A stretch of 64,000 nt of DNA from positions 17,838,501 to 17,902,500 of the forward strand of contig NC_087253.1 in NCBI RefSeq assembly GCF_037042905.1, read 5' to 3'. The stretch's first letter is position 1, and every line of letters begins with the position of its first letter. A program made the position numbers and the translations under genes. Source of the stretch: Lytechinus pictus. Its lineage: Eukaryota > Echinodermata > Echinoidea > Temnopleuroida > Toxopneustidae. Shown here in pieces: positions 33,920 to 44,318 of this stretch. Under the pieces are notes generated by a model. That model ran no database searches. It was not told the DNA's origin and saw nothing but the letters and a program-made list of their open reading frames with translations.

Positions 33920-36167
33920 CACTGGCGTAAATCCCGGGGGGATGGGGGGGATATATCCCCCCCACTTTTCGAGGAGGGGGGGATGGCCTGTACAAACATC
34001 CCCCCCACTTTTTACGAAAGAAATGAAGAAAAAAAAACATCACAAGAGATAATTGTTTTATTGGTGAAAATTCTTCCTGAAATACCGCTTAACAAATAAA
34101 ACAATATTATTGAATCATAACATGCAAATAAAGAGCCAGTTCACCATTTCCAAACGAAATACTTCTGTCCTTATCATAACATTGAAGAGAAACTCCCGTT
34201 TCTTCCAATTCATCAATGTTGGTGTCTTTGGGAAGGGATTAAGATGGAATGTCATTTTTTTTTTAATGTAATCTCTAATAAAACCATTAAACCATCATGG
34301 GGTAAAAAAGATGATAATATTGGAGGGGTATTTGCCATATGGACATACAGTGGCGTAACTACGGGGGGGGGGCATGGGCGGCACGTGCCCTCCCAATCGG
34401 CTGACCAAAAAAAAAAACGGGGAAAAGGGGAAAAGGAGAAAAGAGGGAGAAAGGAAGAGAAGCGTATAGTGGGAAAGAAGAAAATATTAATCATTATAAT
34501 GTTATATTATAATTATGTTATGTTGCATTACATAAGAAATTTTTTTATCATAACTTCATGAAACATAATTTGCCCAGGGCCTACGTCTTCATTGTTCCTG
34601 GTGCTTGTATTGTCTGCTAACGAGATATATAATCCTGTTGTACTGAAACATCCCGTTTTCAAGTCAATATAAACAAAATATATTTCCTAGCACAGTAGCA
34701 CTTGAGTTATCATTGTTTTATGTAGTGACATATGCTTCTTTTTCATGACTCAAAAATTGATTGCCCCATGTTAAGGTCTTCTTATATATGAAACATTTCC
34801 TGTCCGTGATTACGTTCGCATTAGTGGATTGGTTTTGATTTGATTTGATTTATTGTTTTCTTCTGCATCCATAACATTCGTATAATACATTTTTCATAAC
34901 ATAATAAACATAATATGCTAGCATTTTTGGCATGAATCATAAATAAAGAGTATTAAAAAGATAATTTCAGACAAAAATGATTAACTATATGATATTCACA
35001 ATTTGCAGGAGAAGGATTGTCATCATAAGCAGATTGCTTGAAAAAAATGACAATCCCAAACTTATACTAATTGAATTAATTAATACATTTATAAAGCAGA
35101 ATGGGCATACATTTTCAAATACGAAACATGAATTCATGCAATATTATAGTATGAAGATGATAAAGCTGAGGGTGACGGTGATATGATGATGATGATGATG
35201 ATGATGAAGGCCATGGAGATGATGGTGGTCATGATGAAGATATTGGTAATGACTAAATCGAAGGAGGAATAAATTCACGATAAAAAGGATATGACACAGA
35301 AATTTTACTTCAAATATTCTGATAATAACATAGATTTAACGTTTGCCTTAAATGAGTGAAGAGACTGGATTGGTGAAATATGTCTGCTCTTCATGAATTC
35401 CTAAAATCAGTCCTTAAAATGTCCCTTCTGATCTGAATATCAAAAATTTTCAGCTCGCGCTTCGCGCTCGCATCATTTGGATATTGAATTACGGATGGTC
35501 CTAGTTAATTCCTACAAAGAAACCTTAGAATGCCCCACTTCAGGTCTGAATTATCTAAATTTTCAGCTCGCGCTTCGCGCTCGCAATATTTGATTAGTGA
35601 GATGCGTATGATAATCATGATTGCAATGACTACAAAAAGTGTTTCATGTGTTCAGATGTAATTCTTATAAACCAGCAAGCGCTTGGCACTCGCATTAGAT
35701 GACTATGGTGAGATATGCATACTCTTAATGGATTCCTAAAATATATTCCTCAAAATCTCGCTGTTTGGGGTAAAAATATATGAAAACTTCAGCTCGCGCT
35801 TCGCGCTCGTATTGTTTAGCGAGACAGGTACCTATCATGATTATAATGTCTCTTTTTCGGTGTGAATATAAAAAAAATTCAGCTCGCGCTTCGCGCTCGC
35901 ATTATTTGATCAGTGAGATGCATATCCGTTTAATGACATTGTCCAGAAAATGTCTCTATTAGGTCAGAATAACTGGCAACTGAGCGCGCTCACTCATGCA
36001 GTGATTCAAACATTTTGCTGGTGCCCCCTCCCCAATGCCGTGACCCACGGTACGCCACTGTGGACATATCAAGACAATTCCTTGCATATCTAAAAACATG
36101 ACTGCAAAAAAAAAGCCAAAATATTTCAGTCATCCCCCCCACCCATGAACACGGATTTACGCCAGTG
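33920..36167. mobile_element. CACTA-like nonautonomous element in LINE ORF1
   Basis: It starts CACTGGCGTAAATCC and ends with the complement. AAG flanks both sides (33917-33919, 36168-36170), a 3-bp TSD. The CACTG terminus with a 3-bp TSD suggests the CACTA/EnSpm type; without a transposase this stays an inference. Most of its length is a nested hAT element. Confidence 0.75.
34348..36060. mobile_element. hAT-type nonautonomous element with AGCTCGCGCTTCGCGCTCGC repeats
   Basis: It starts CAGTGGCGTAACTACGG and ends TACGCCACTG. A perfect 8-bp TSD, TGGACATA, flanks it (34340-34347, 36061-36068), which identifies hAT. The interior carries AGCTCGCGCTTCGCGCTCGC at 35452, 35565, 35791 (last base changed) and 35881, followed by ATTATTTG-like sequence. 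There is also a GATGATGATG microsatellite near 35183. No transposase is seen. Confidence 0.9.
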
Positions 36168-36290
36168 AAGTGGAAAGAAGCCTATCGTCTACGGAAAAAC
36201 AAAAATGTGTCAACGAGAATTCGACTAGTTGGCGTAAAGCTCATACTCGAATCAAGACCGAAATCACAAAGCCACACAACGTGGACTAAA

Positions 36291-38193
36291 TATCCGTGAG
36301 TATATGATATTATCTCAGCTAGCTGCTGCTACCCACTTATCCTACGTACGAGGTTATTGTAATTTGTTTTTAAACTGAGACTCGCCATAAATCCGAACTT
36401 GAGTCAATCATCGACACCCATGAATACGATTGATGACGGATAGTTTAAACAGTTTATACCTGATGCCATTTGGCGTCCCCAAATCTGTAACTTTTGCTCG
36501 GTACAATAAATTATATGTTTATATATTTGATAAATTTATCAGTTAACCATTAACTATATAACCTCATCTTGAAGTTAGTGGCCATGCACCGATTATAAAA
36601 AATCAATATTGAGAAATAGATTCATGCTCTACTAGTAATATAATGAACATAGATCACCTTTGCATAATCTACTTCGATATTACTTGCTAGAAATGACCTC
36701 TATTGTCATTAAAGACTGGCAAGTCTTTTATACAAACAAATTCATTACCACTTCTACAGTTTATTTAGGTATCATGTCAAACCTTCAGCTTTAGTTTCAC
36801 TAGGCTATCCTGACTGATGCATTATCTAACTCAGAATATGACAAATTTTGATTGCAATATTTTCCACATTTTTAACCACACTGCTTTCTTAATTTTCTAT
36901 TGTACATTGTAATGAAGACATACTCATCTGTGAAATGATAAAATGTAATTATATAGTCTTTTCAATTCACTCAATTATCTGATGATAACTGACTTCTGGC
37001 CATGAATGGCCATGCTAGCTAACGTCTAGTTTTACTACTTTACATGATACCTAACTCAGAATATGGCATATTTCGGTCGCAATATTTTTCACATTTTTTA
37101 AAAACTATACTGCATCCTCAATTGTATGTTTTGCAATTAAAAAAGGAAAATATTGCATCACATCTGTAAAATGATATGTCCTTAATTCACTCAGTTATCT
37201 GATAATCACCAATTTATGACCTTGAGTGATCATGCTAGCTAGCGTCCAGTTTTACAACTTTAAGTTTTTGAAATCTTACCTTTTTTCCTACTCACCAGTT
37301 CTTATGTTTATTCATACTGTTACCTATCGCCTCTGATGAAAGTGTTTCTATTTTCATTGCTGAACATTTTGGCTCTTTCATTTAAATTCTAAATGTATAC
37401 TTATGATGTGATTTCATTTCTGCTTCACAATTTCTACCAACATAAATAGGGGCTCACCTATTTCAACCTTGCTACAAGTTGAGATTGTTTCTAACAGCAT
37501 TCACTATCACATATGGTATATCTAAATATATCTTTCCTGTTTGACAAAATATGTTTTATCATACTTGGACTTAATCAATTATATATTCATAAATATGCCT
37601 TTTCTAATTGTACAAGTTTTGAGATACAATGTACAACCCTATATTGAGCTGCGTGATTATTCACAACAACTTAGTTCTGTCTGTTTAGCTGTGTTTATTA
37701 TTATCTAAAGTGATTTCTCTCTAATATGATATTTTTCATAAATCTTTTGACATGATATTCATAGTGGTTAACTGATGTACACACATGCATGTATGCATGC
37801 ACTGTCGTTTTTATGCAATGCTACATTGTAAAAAGCATGTTGTATATTGTTGCTTTTTATCTATTACATCACACATCATGAGAGCTCTATATAAACCACA
37901 TATGGTTGCATGCCAGTTTCTAGACAGACCTTCTGTTGTTCATCTTAAATTGTCAAACATACATTTTGATGTCAGTTAATCACAATTGCAGACTCGTGTC
38001 ACTGGAGTACTATTGCCATTCATTTGATACAAACTTTTTATTCTTGAATACTCAATCTATTACGTCTTACATTATAAAAAAGGCTTGAACTGTTTTTCCC
38101 AGCATCGTTGTAACTTACTTGGTAACACTCTCATTAAACTGTTATCTGAATGCATTTTTCTTATCATAGACTAAACCTTACCTACCACCTTGA
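36291..38193. other. LINE ORF1-ORF2 spacer with a two-copy internal repeat
   Basis: This belongs to the LINE backbone. A segment beginning CTAACTCAGAATATG at 36829 recurs at 37051, each followed by an AATATTTTTCACATTTTT-like stretch and a CTAGCTAACGTCTAG-like end. That makes an imperfect tandem duplication of about 220 bp. No ORF is supported. Confidence 0.55.
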
Positions 38194-41100
38194 ATGGCAT
38201 TGTACCAAATGAATGTATACTTACTTCATATGACGTCAGCGACCTTATTACACTGCATTTACTCAGGCTTGAAATCGCATGCTAATTATATTGTGGTTTG
38301 GGTAGAGTGGATTTTCCTCCCAAGACAGTTGTTTTATACCAGACTCTTATTCGGATTACTTGTAGTTTTTTTTTTTCTTTCTTTAAACTTCGTACTCTCT
38401 TGCAACAGCCTTCCCACCTTTTTTTTTCTTTCTTTTTTTCTACCTCTCATGAGGGGCGATAAATTCCCCTGCCACAATTGTTTTAAAGTCCAGTCTCTTG
38501 AAGACAACGTATATTGTGTTCCATGCAACTCGCAAATATTTCCTTTAAACCATTACGTAGATGATGACTCATTTGTATTATGTATTCTCACCTTCTTTCA
38601 TCTAGATAGATGTATCGATGAGGATAGATACCACTCCTTGTCTGTTAACCCTTTCAATCTAAATATCAAATATACTGATTTCAACAATTCTCCGGTAATT
38701 ACGGATTTACTCGCCAGCGATGACAATGTAACTAGTGAATCGTGCAATTATTTATTTTCTGATGATTTCGCACAAATATACAAGGCTACTCCAGATGATT
38801 TTTCCATATTACATATAAACTCAAGAAGTCTCATTCGGAATTACGATGATATGCAATTACTCCTTAGTTCATTGAATTACAAATTCACTGTTATTGGAAT
38901 TTCCGAAACATGGTTTCGAAATAATATCCCAGTTCATTTGTTTAATACTGATGGATATTCACTTATTCACGTTGACAGACTTAACAAAAAAGGCAGTGGA
39001 GTAGCCTTGTATATATAAGAGATGATGTCGATTACCATCTATGCTCTAATTTATCCCTCAGTAGTGATCATTGTGATACTATTTTTATTGAAATACAGTT
39101 AAAAGATAGATGTAAACCAATATTGGTTGGTTGTATCTATAGGGTACCAACTACAGATATTAACGCATTTAATGCATCACTTACGAATCTGTTATTAGAT
39201 ATAAATCCCTCTAATACGGATTTATACATAGTTAGAGATTTTAATATAAATTTACTCAATCATGATATTGATCGCAAAACAAATGATTTTTTAGATATAA
39301 TGTTTACCCATGGATTATTTCCTTGTATAAATAAGCCAACTTGAGTAACAAGGCAATCTGCTATCCTGATAGATAATGTATTCACCAACTGTATCCACAA
39401 GAACAATACTTGCGGTATTATTTATTCCGATCTCTCGGACCATTTTCCTATATTTTGCCTGAGTAATAATATACACAACAAAAAAAGTAAGTCCCCCCTT
39501 AAACAAACATCAATAATTTCCGAACCAATGCGAGTTTTTAATATATTTTTACACGAGCGTGTAGGTAATTTTATAAGCTACCCTCTGAGTAAACGTTATG
39601 GACGTATTTCACTTCATGCTTCAGTGAGCACCGTCAGAAGGCAAAAATGTCACTTTTCAAAAGTCACAAGCCAAATGTCATGACTTTGATTCCATTTTAT
39701 TGGAACTAATTCCACATTCTCATCATAAAAAATAGTCAGAAGGCTTGTAAAAGGTACTCTCTAAAAGACGATACAACTTTTTTGGCTAAATTTCACGGTT
39801 GAATAAACACAAGTCCAAATTTGCTATATTTGGATTTTTTACACATTTATATCAATAAAAATGATAGAATATGATGACATTTATTTTTGGAAGAGTTTCT
39901 TCAACAATATTCATCGTTTCACGGTTCAATGAACATTTATTGAAAACAAAAAATACGATTTTCAAATATAATAGGCAAGTATTGGTTCATTTTGGGAACT
40001 GAAAATGATCTTTTCTCAACTTTTTCGTTATGTTCATGACCAATTAACATGCTTCAATGATTCAAAGGCGTTTTTTTAAATATCCACGCTTGAATGAACA
40101 TGTGGAATGCGATTAGCTCTTTTTTACGTCATTGGAAAAAATGCAATTTGTTACTATGGATATCTGTCACAAACCTCCTTGCATAGTTCATTTGATTTGA
40201 TTTTTATGAAAATCCCGATGTTTAATGCATCAGTGAGCACACAATATTCGAAAATTATGCAAATGAGAAGAAAGTTCAAGGCCTTGGCCCCACTCTGTGT
40301 AGTATCGAATGGTTATTTTGGTGTGCGCACGTTTTGGATAGTGTTACTCTTAAGCCATGTACAAAGTTTCATGAAATAACTATTGGCAGAAGTAACAAAA
40401 ACCGTCCATGAAACAAACCCTCATTTCATATTTGTTAAGATTTTGACTTCGTCTCTCATAGACTTGTGTACATTATGGGTGCACATGTTTAAGAATAAGT
40501 AACCCCTTATTCAATATGGTGGAACTTTTTTTCACGGCTGTCTTTAGCAATGTCATTTGGCAGTAATGTTTATCAACCTATGGGTAGAATTCTGTGCAAA
40601 AATGAAATCGATCTGTTTATTTATGGGTGAGTGAGCACGCATCAAAGTGGGAAAATTGGTATTTTCAATGTCACAGACTCATTTTTAAGGGTAATAAAGT
40701 GAATATTGGGGGCAAATTCGGTTTCAAATAAGACTTTAATTGCTATTGTTTTTATCATCCATCATTTCTATCACCACACACTTTCCGAACTTTAAACATT
40801 TTCATGGTTGAGCGAGCACATTCGAAAACTTAGGAATGAATACTCTTTATACTGCATAAATGTATTCTTTTCCTAACAATTTCTTATGATCAGTTTAATT
40901 TATGGACAAATCAGTGGTGGGTCCAGAATTTTAAAATGGGGGAGGGGCCTATGATCGGGGGAGCCACCAACATTTTCAAATTTTAACATGATCTAACAAG
41001 TTGCCGAGGATACTACCATAAACCCCTATGATGATATGTCACAATACAGGGGCCGGGGAAGGGTTTTCAAAGTGGGGGGGGGGGGGGCTGACCATGCAAA

Positions 41101-43183
41101 AAATCACAATCGTATGGTCATTTTTACACTTTTTTTTACATGCTTTTGGAAAAAATTGGGGGGGGGGACTTATTCAAAGTTCAGCTCCCTGTACAATGAT
41201 TCTTTTCCCCTTGTAAAATCTAAACAGAAAAGAAACGACAAACCCTGGATTACACATGGCATTTTGAAATCCATTAAGAAAAAACAAAGATTATATTATC
41301 GGTATACAAAAAATGGTGACTCTCGGACTCGATTAAAATACGTTGAATACAAGAAAATTATCAACATGTGTTATTCGACGAAGCAAAAGGATTTACTACG
41401 AAAATTTATTTAATAAGGTGAAGGGTGATATGAAAAAAACCTGGTCGAGGATAAACAATTTATTAGGTAAAAGAAAAAACACCTTACCATCTTATATGTA
41501 TTTCAATCAGGAAAAGATCTCGAAGAAATCAACCATTGCTGAGGTATTCAATAGTTATTTTATCAATATTGGAAAGGTAACTCAAGAAAAAATTCAAACT
41601 TCTTCATCGCATTTTTGTGATTACTTATGTAACCATGTACCCAAATCACTATTTTTTAATCCAACGTCGAATACCGAAATACTTAATGTTCTTTCTTCCA
41701 TAAAATCGCCAGTTGCTCCGGGCTCTGATTCAATAGCAGCTCGTGTTGTCAAGGAATGCATTCACACTATTATCAATCCTCTCTGTCATATATTCAATGA
41801 ATCACTTTCTCATGGTATTGTTCCCGAAAAACTGAAAACAGCTGAGGTAATTCCAATTTACAAAAAGGGCGACAAACATGACATTACTATAACTACAGAC
41901 CAATTGCATTATTGCCCTTTTTCTCCAAATAGTTCACAGTAGACTTTACAATTTATTTTTCCATCAATAACATTTTAATACCCCAGTAGTTTGTATTCCG
42001 GAAGAACTTCTCAACCGATCTTGGTGTACTGAATTTATTTAATGTGATATCTGATAAAATAGGCATTGGAAATTACTGCCTAAGTGTTTTTATGGACCTG
42101 TCTAAGGCCTTTGACACCATTGATCACAACATTTTGTTAAAAAAACTAGAATTTATGGAATCAGAGGGGTCCCATGCACTCCAATGGTTTTATAGTTACT
42201 TATCACACAAAAATCAATATGTGGTGATCGATGGTGTCAGATCCCATTTTAGCAATGTATCATGTGGAATTCCACAAGGATCTGTATTAGGCCCACTTCT
42301 TTTTCTTGTTTACATAAATGATATTATTAATTGTTCTCCAAGTCTTAACTTTTCTCTGTTTGCTGACGATACCACTGTTTCAATATCACACAAAAATATA
42401 CATCATCTTGTACGTTAGCAAATATTGAATTGGATAAATTAAACAAATGGTTTGCTTGCAACAAATTATTCCTTAATCTTGAGAAGACCAAATATATGAT
42501 TATTCGAACAAAAGGAAAAAATGTCCCATCTAATCTTCCTGATGTTCACATTGGTGGTAATCTCATCACGCGGGTTGATAATATACAATTCCTTGGTGTG
42601 ACTTTAAACGAACATCTCTCTTGGAAATCCCATATTATTTCTATTAGTACAAAAATATCAAGATCCATTGGTGTTCTGTCCAAGTTACGACATTATGTTC
42701 ATAAATCAATTTTGATTACTTTATATAATAGCATCATACTACCCCATTTGAATTATTGCAATGTTGTCTGGGGCTACACCTTCAAATCACACTTAGATAA
42801 ACTACGTATTTTACAAAAAAGTAGTTCGTATTATTTCAAACGCTCCCTACCGCAGTCGTACAAAGCCTCTGTTTTCTCAACTGAACATAATGCCAGTACA
42901 GGACTTGATATCATTTAATTCCCTCGTATTTATGTATAAATTTTATGCTAAAATCTTGCCTCCTCTTTTCAATGACATTTTTGTCCCAAATTCTTTTATA
43001 CACTCTCATTTTACTCGCCAAAGCAATCAAATTCATCTACCCTTAGCTCGATCAACTCTATCTTTCAATTCCTTTAAAACTTGTTTTCCTAAGTTATGGA
43101 ATAACCTCCCCTCTGATATAAAATCCAGTTCAACTCTTTCTAGGTTCAAGAGACTTATCAGAAAATTATTAACATGTGCTTAA
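38194..43183 (+). pseudogene. LINE ORF2 (endonuclease plus reverse transcriptase, CR1/L2-like), decayed and interrupted
   Basis: Pieces of one ORF2 lie in order on +. A Cys-rich start (CHNCFKVQSLEDNVYCVPC) precedes an apurinic-type endonuclease (SILHINSRSLIRNYDD, then VIGISETWFRNN), with a 2-nt frameshift at about 39015. The endonuclease continues as LVGCIYRVPTTDINAF and SDLSDHFPIFCLSN. An insertion (about 39485-41170) separates it from the linker (KQKRNDKPWITHGILKSIKK). The reverse transcriptase follows: SPVAPGSDSIAARVVKE, VIPIYKKGDKHD, a frame change, FMDLSKAFDTIDHNILLKKL, GIPQGSVLGPLLFLVYINDI and the catalytic FADDT. The C-terminal part (NIQFLGVTLNEHLSWKSHI) changes frame again near 42900 and ends at 43183. 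In life it would nick DNA and copy the element RNA by target-primed reverse transcription. At least five frame breaks make this copy inactive. Confidence 0.9.
39485..41170. mobile_element. Unclassified insertion in LINE ORF2 with recurring TTGAATGAACA / CAGTGAGCAC motifs
   Basis: The ORF2 reading is lost after CLSNNIHNKK and resumes at LYNDSFPLVKSKQK, so about 1.7 kb is foreign. The left part starts AAGTAAGTCCCCCCTT. Variants of one word (for example CACGGTTGAATAAACAC, CACGGTTCAATGAACA, CGCTTGAATGAACATG, TGCATCAGTGAGCACAC, TCATGGTTGAGCGAGCACA) recur at about 39614, 39794, 39919, 40035, 40084, 40224, 40624 and 40802. G-rich low complexity fills 40930-41170 and may be a second insertion. Inverted ends and TSD are not resolved. 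Confidence 0.65.
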
Positions 43184-43475
43184 AAAACTTTCAGTCAATT
43201 ATTTGTTTTTATCTCATTGAAAAGCCCCCTCCCCCCTTTTTTCGGCTGTTGCACCTGTGTACTTAGTGTAATTATTATTCATTGTTGTATATATTTTTAG
43301 TGTATATTTTAACTCGGTGGCCCCTTTTTATAAGCTCTGCTTTCTCTGGGGTCACCAAACCATCATTCTATTGTTATATTTAGTATTTGTATAATTATCT
43401 ATATTGTTATGTATTTATGTAATTGTCAGTACCTGATGGTTGAATAAAATTGAATTGAATTGAAAAATTGAATTG
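43184..43475 (+). other. LINE 3' UTR and TTGAA-type tail
   Basis: It runs from the ORF2 stop to AATAAAATTGAATTGAATTG and its continuation, where it joins the TRIM flank AACTTACATC. A 3' end of short TTGAA repeats, without a long poly(A), is common in CR1/L2-type elements. Confidence 0.75.
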
Positions 43476-44314
43476 AACTTACATCAACATTAAAGAGGGT
43501 TACCGGGGGATAATTAACTCTGTAAGTGTGAGTCACACTTGACCTATGTTTTTTTTTTTCATATCAGATCGTGCCCTGCCCCTGGTCCATTCTCTTAACA
43601 AGTGGAGCGCTTCTGGCAGTCTCGCCTGCATTATACGAATCATATAGCAGCAGTGCTGACTTTGAAAACTACTATAAAATAATCAAATAAAGGCTTTTAA
43701 TACGATAAATTATAATTATAATTTTCGGCATTACTCCTATGTGTTTAAGATCGCATGCTCGATATGTAATGAAAATCATAAGTTAGAAAAAATGGAACCA
43801 GTGGGATTCGAACCTGCCATCTTCTGCTTGCCGGGCAGCGACTCACCACCAGGCTATTCTAGTTCAAGGGTAAGTCACGATGAACTGGAATACAAATACC
43901 CTCTACCCTCTTCTTTCTGACTTATTGAAATACAAATGCAGTCCGCCGCGGACAATAGATAATAAAAAAATAAAGAGGCTTTTAATAGGAGAAATTATAA
44001 TTTCTAAACAAATTTTGTAAACAAATTTAAAAGCCTCTTTATTCTTTTATAGACTTCTATCATCTCATCTGGAGCAAATTTCATACATTGTTTCTTACAC
44101 CTCATCTCATATTCAAGTCTTCGTAGTACCCCCTTTTCTCCGTCATTTCACCAAGAGAATTACAATCCAAAATACCGCTTGTGATAAAGCCAAGTTAATT
44201 TGTGTGATAACATCTGTGTGATTTTGTGTATATTGTGTCAAATATTGGGATGGTGCAATAATTGGAACATTTTGAATACATCAGAGGATTTCTACTCAGA
44301 TTTCTCTACACGCC
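43476..44314. repeat. Displaced distal 5' flank of TRIM copy 3
   Basis: The sequence continues what copies 1 and 2 have directly upstream of the gene (AACTTACATCAACATTAAAG). It includes the tRNA-like element at about 43797-43868 and the block with TTTTGTGTATATTGTGTCAA. A short local inverted repeat, AGAGGCTTTTAATAGG against AAAAGCCTCTTTA, lies at 43973-44043. No gene is seen. Confidence 0.75.
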
Positions 44315-44318
44315 TTAA

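Larger units (their letters stand above)
31553..36290 (+). pseudogene. LINE ORF1 (coiled coil and RRM-like, L1-type ORF1p fold), interrupted twice
   Basis: The N-terminal part (31553-31930) encodes a coiled-coil-like segment (DFRLHFDNFTSKILEKLD) and then acquires stops. After a foldback insertion, coding resumes at about 33500 and contains NLLFYGIEKKTDENVEEIVR, the typical start of the RRM-like domain of LINE ORF1 proteins. Downstream come VHRLPRKPNDD and, with a frame change, DLPAELKKIRYQLEKEA. A CACTA-like element then splits the C-terminal region, which continues at 36171 with EAYRLRKNKNVSTRIRLVG and stops near 36290. In the family this protein binds the element RNA and chaperones it. The copy is dead, with stops, frame changes and two insertions. 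Confidence 0.8.
28178..43475. mobile_element. 15.3 kb nested transposon composite built on a CR1/L2-like LINE
   Basis: The 5' flank of TRIM copy 3 stops after ATCGTTT (28177) and resumes at AACTTACATC (43476). In copies 1 and 2 these two pieces are contiguous (7548-7565, 18868-18885). Everything between is therefore inserted DNA. The backbone is a LINE on + (5' end about 28178, ORF1, ORF2, TTGAA-like 3' tail). Later insertions lie at 28208-31391, 31929-33484, 33920-36167 (containing 34348-36060) and about 39485-41170. No clear TSD is seen at the outer junction. Confidence 0.88.

Noticed and set aside
41028-41413. Separate gene at the ORF with MSQYRGRGRVFKVGG
   Set aside because: It is a chance fusion of G-rich insertion sequence to the LINE ORF2 linker.
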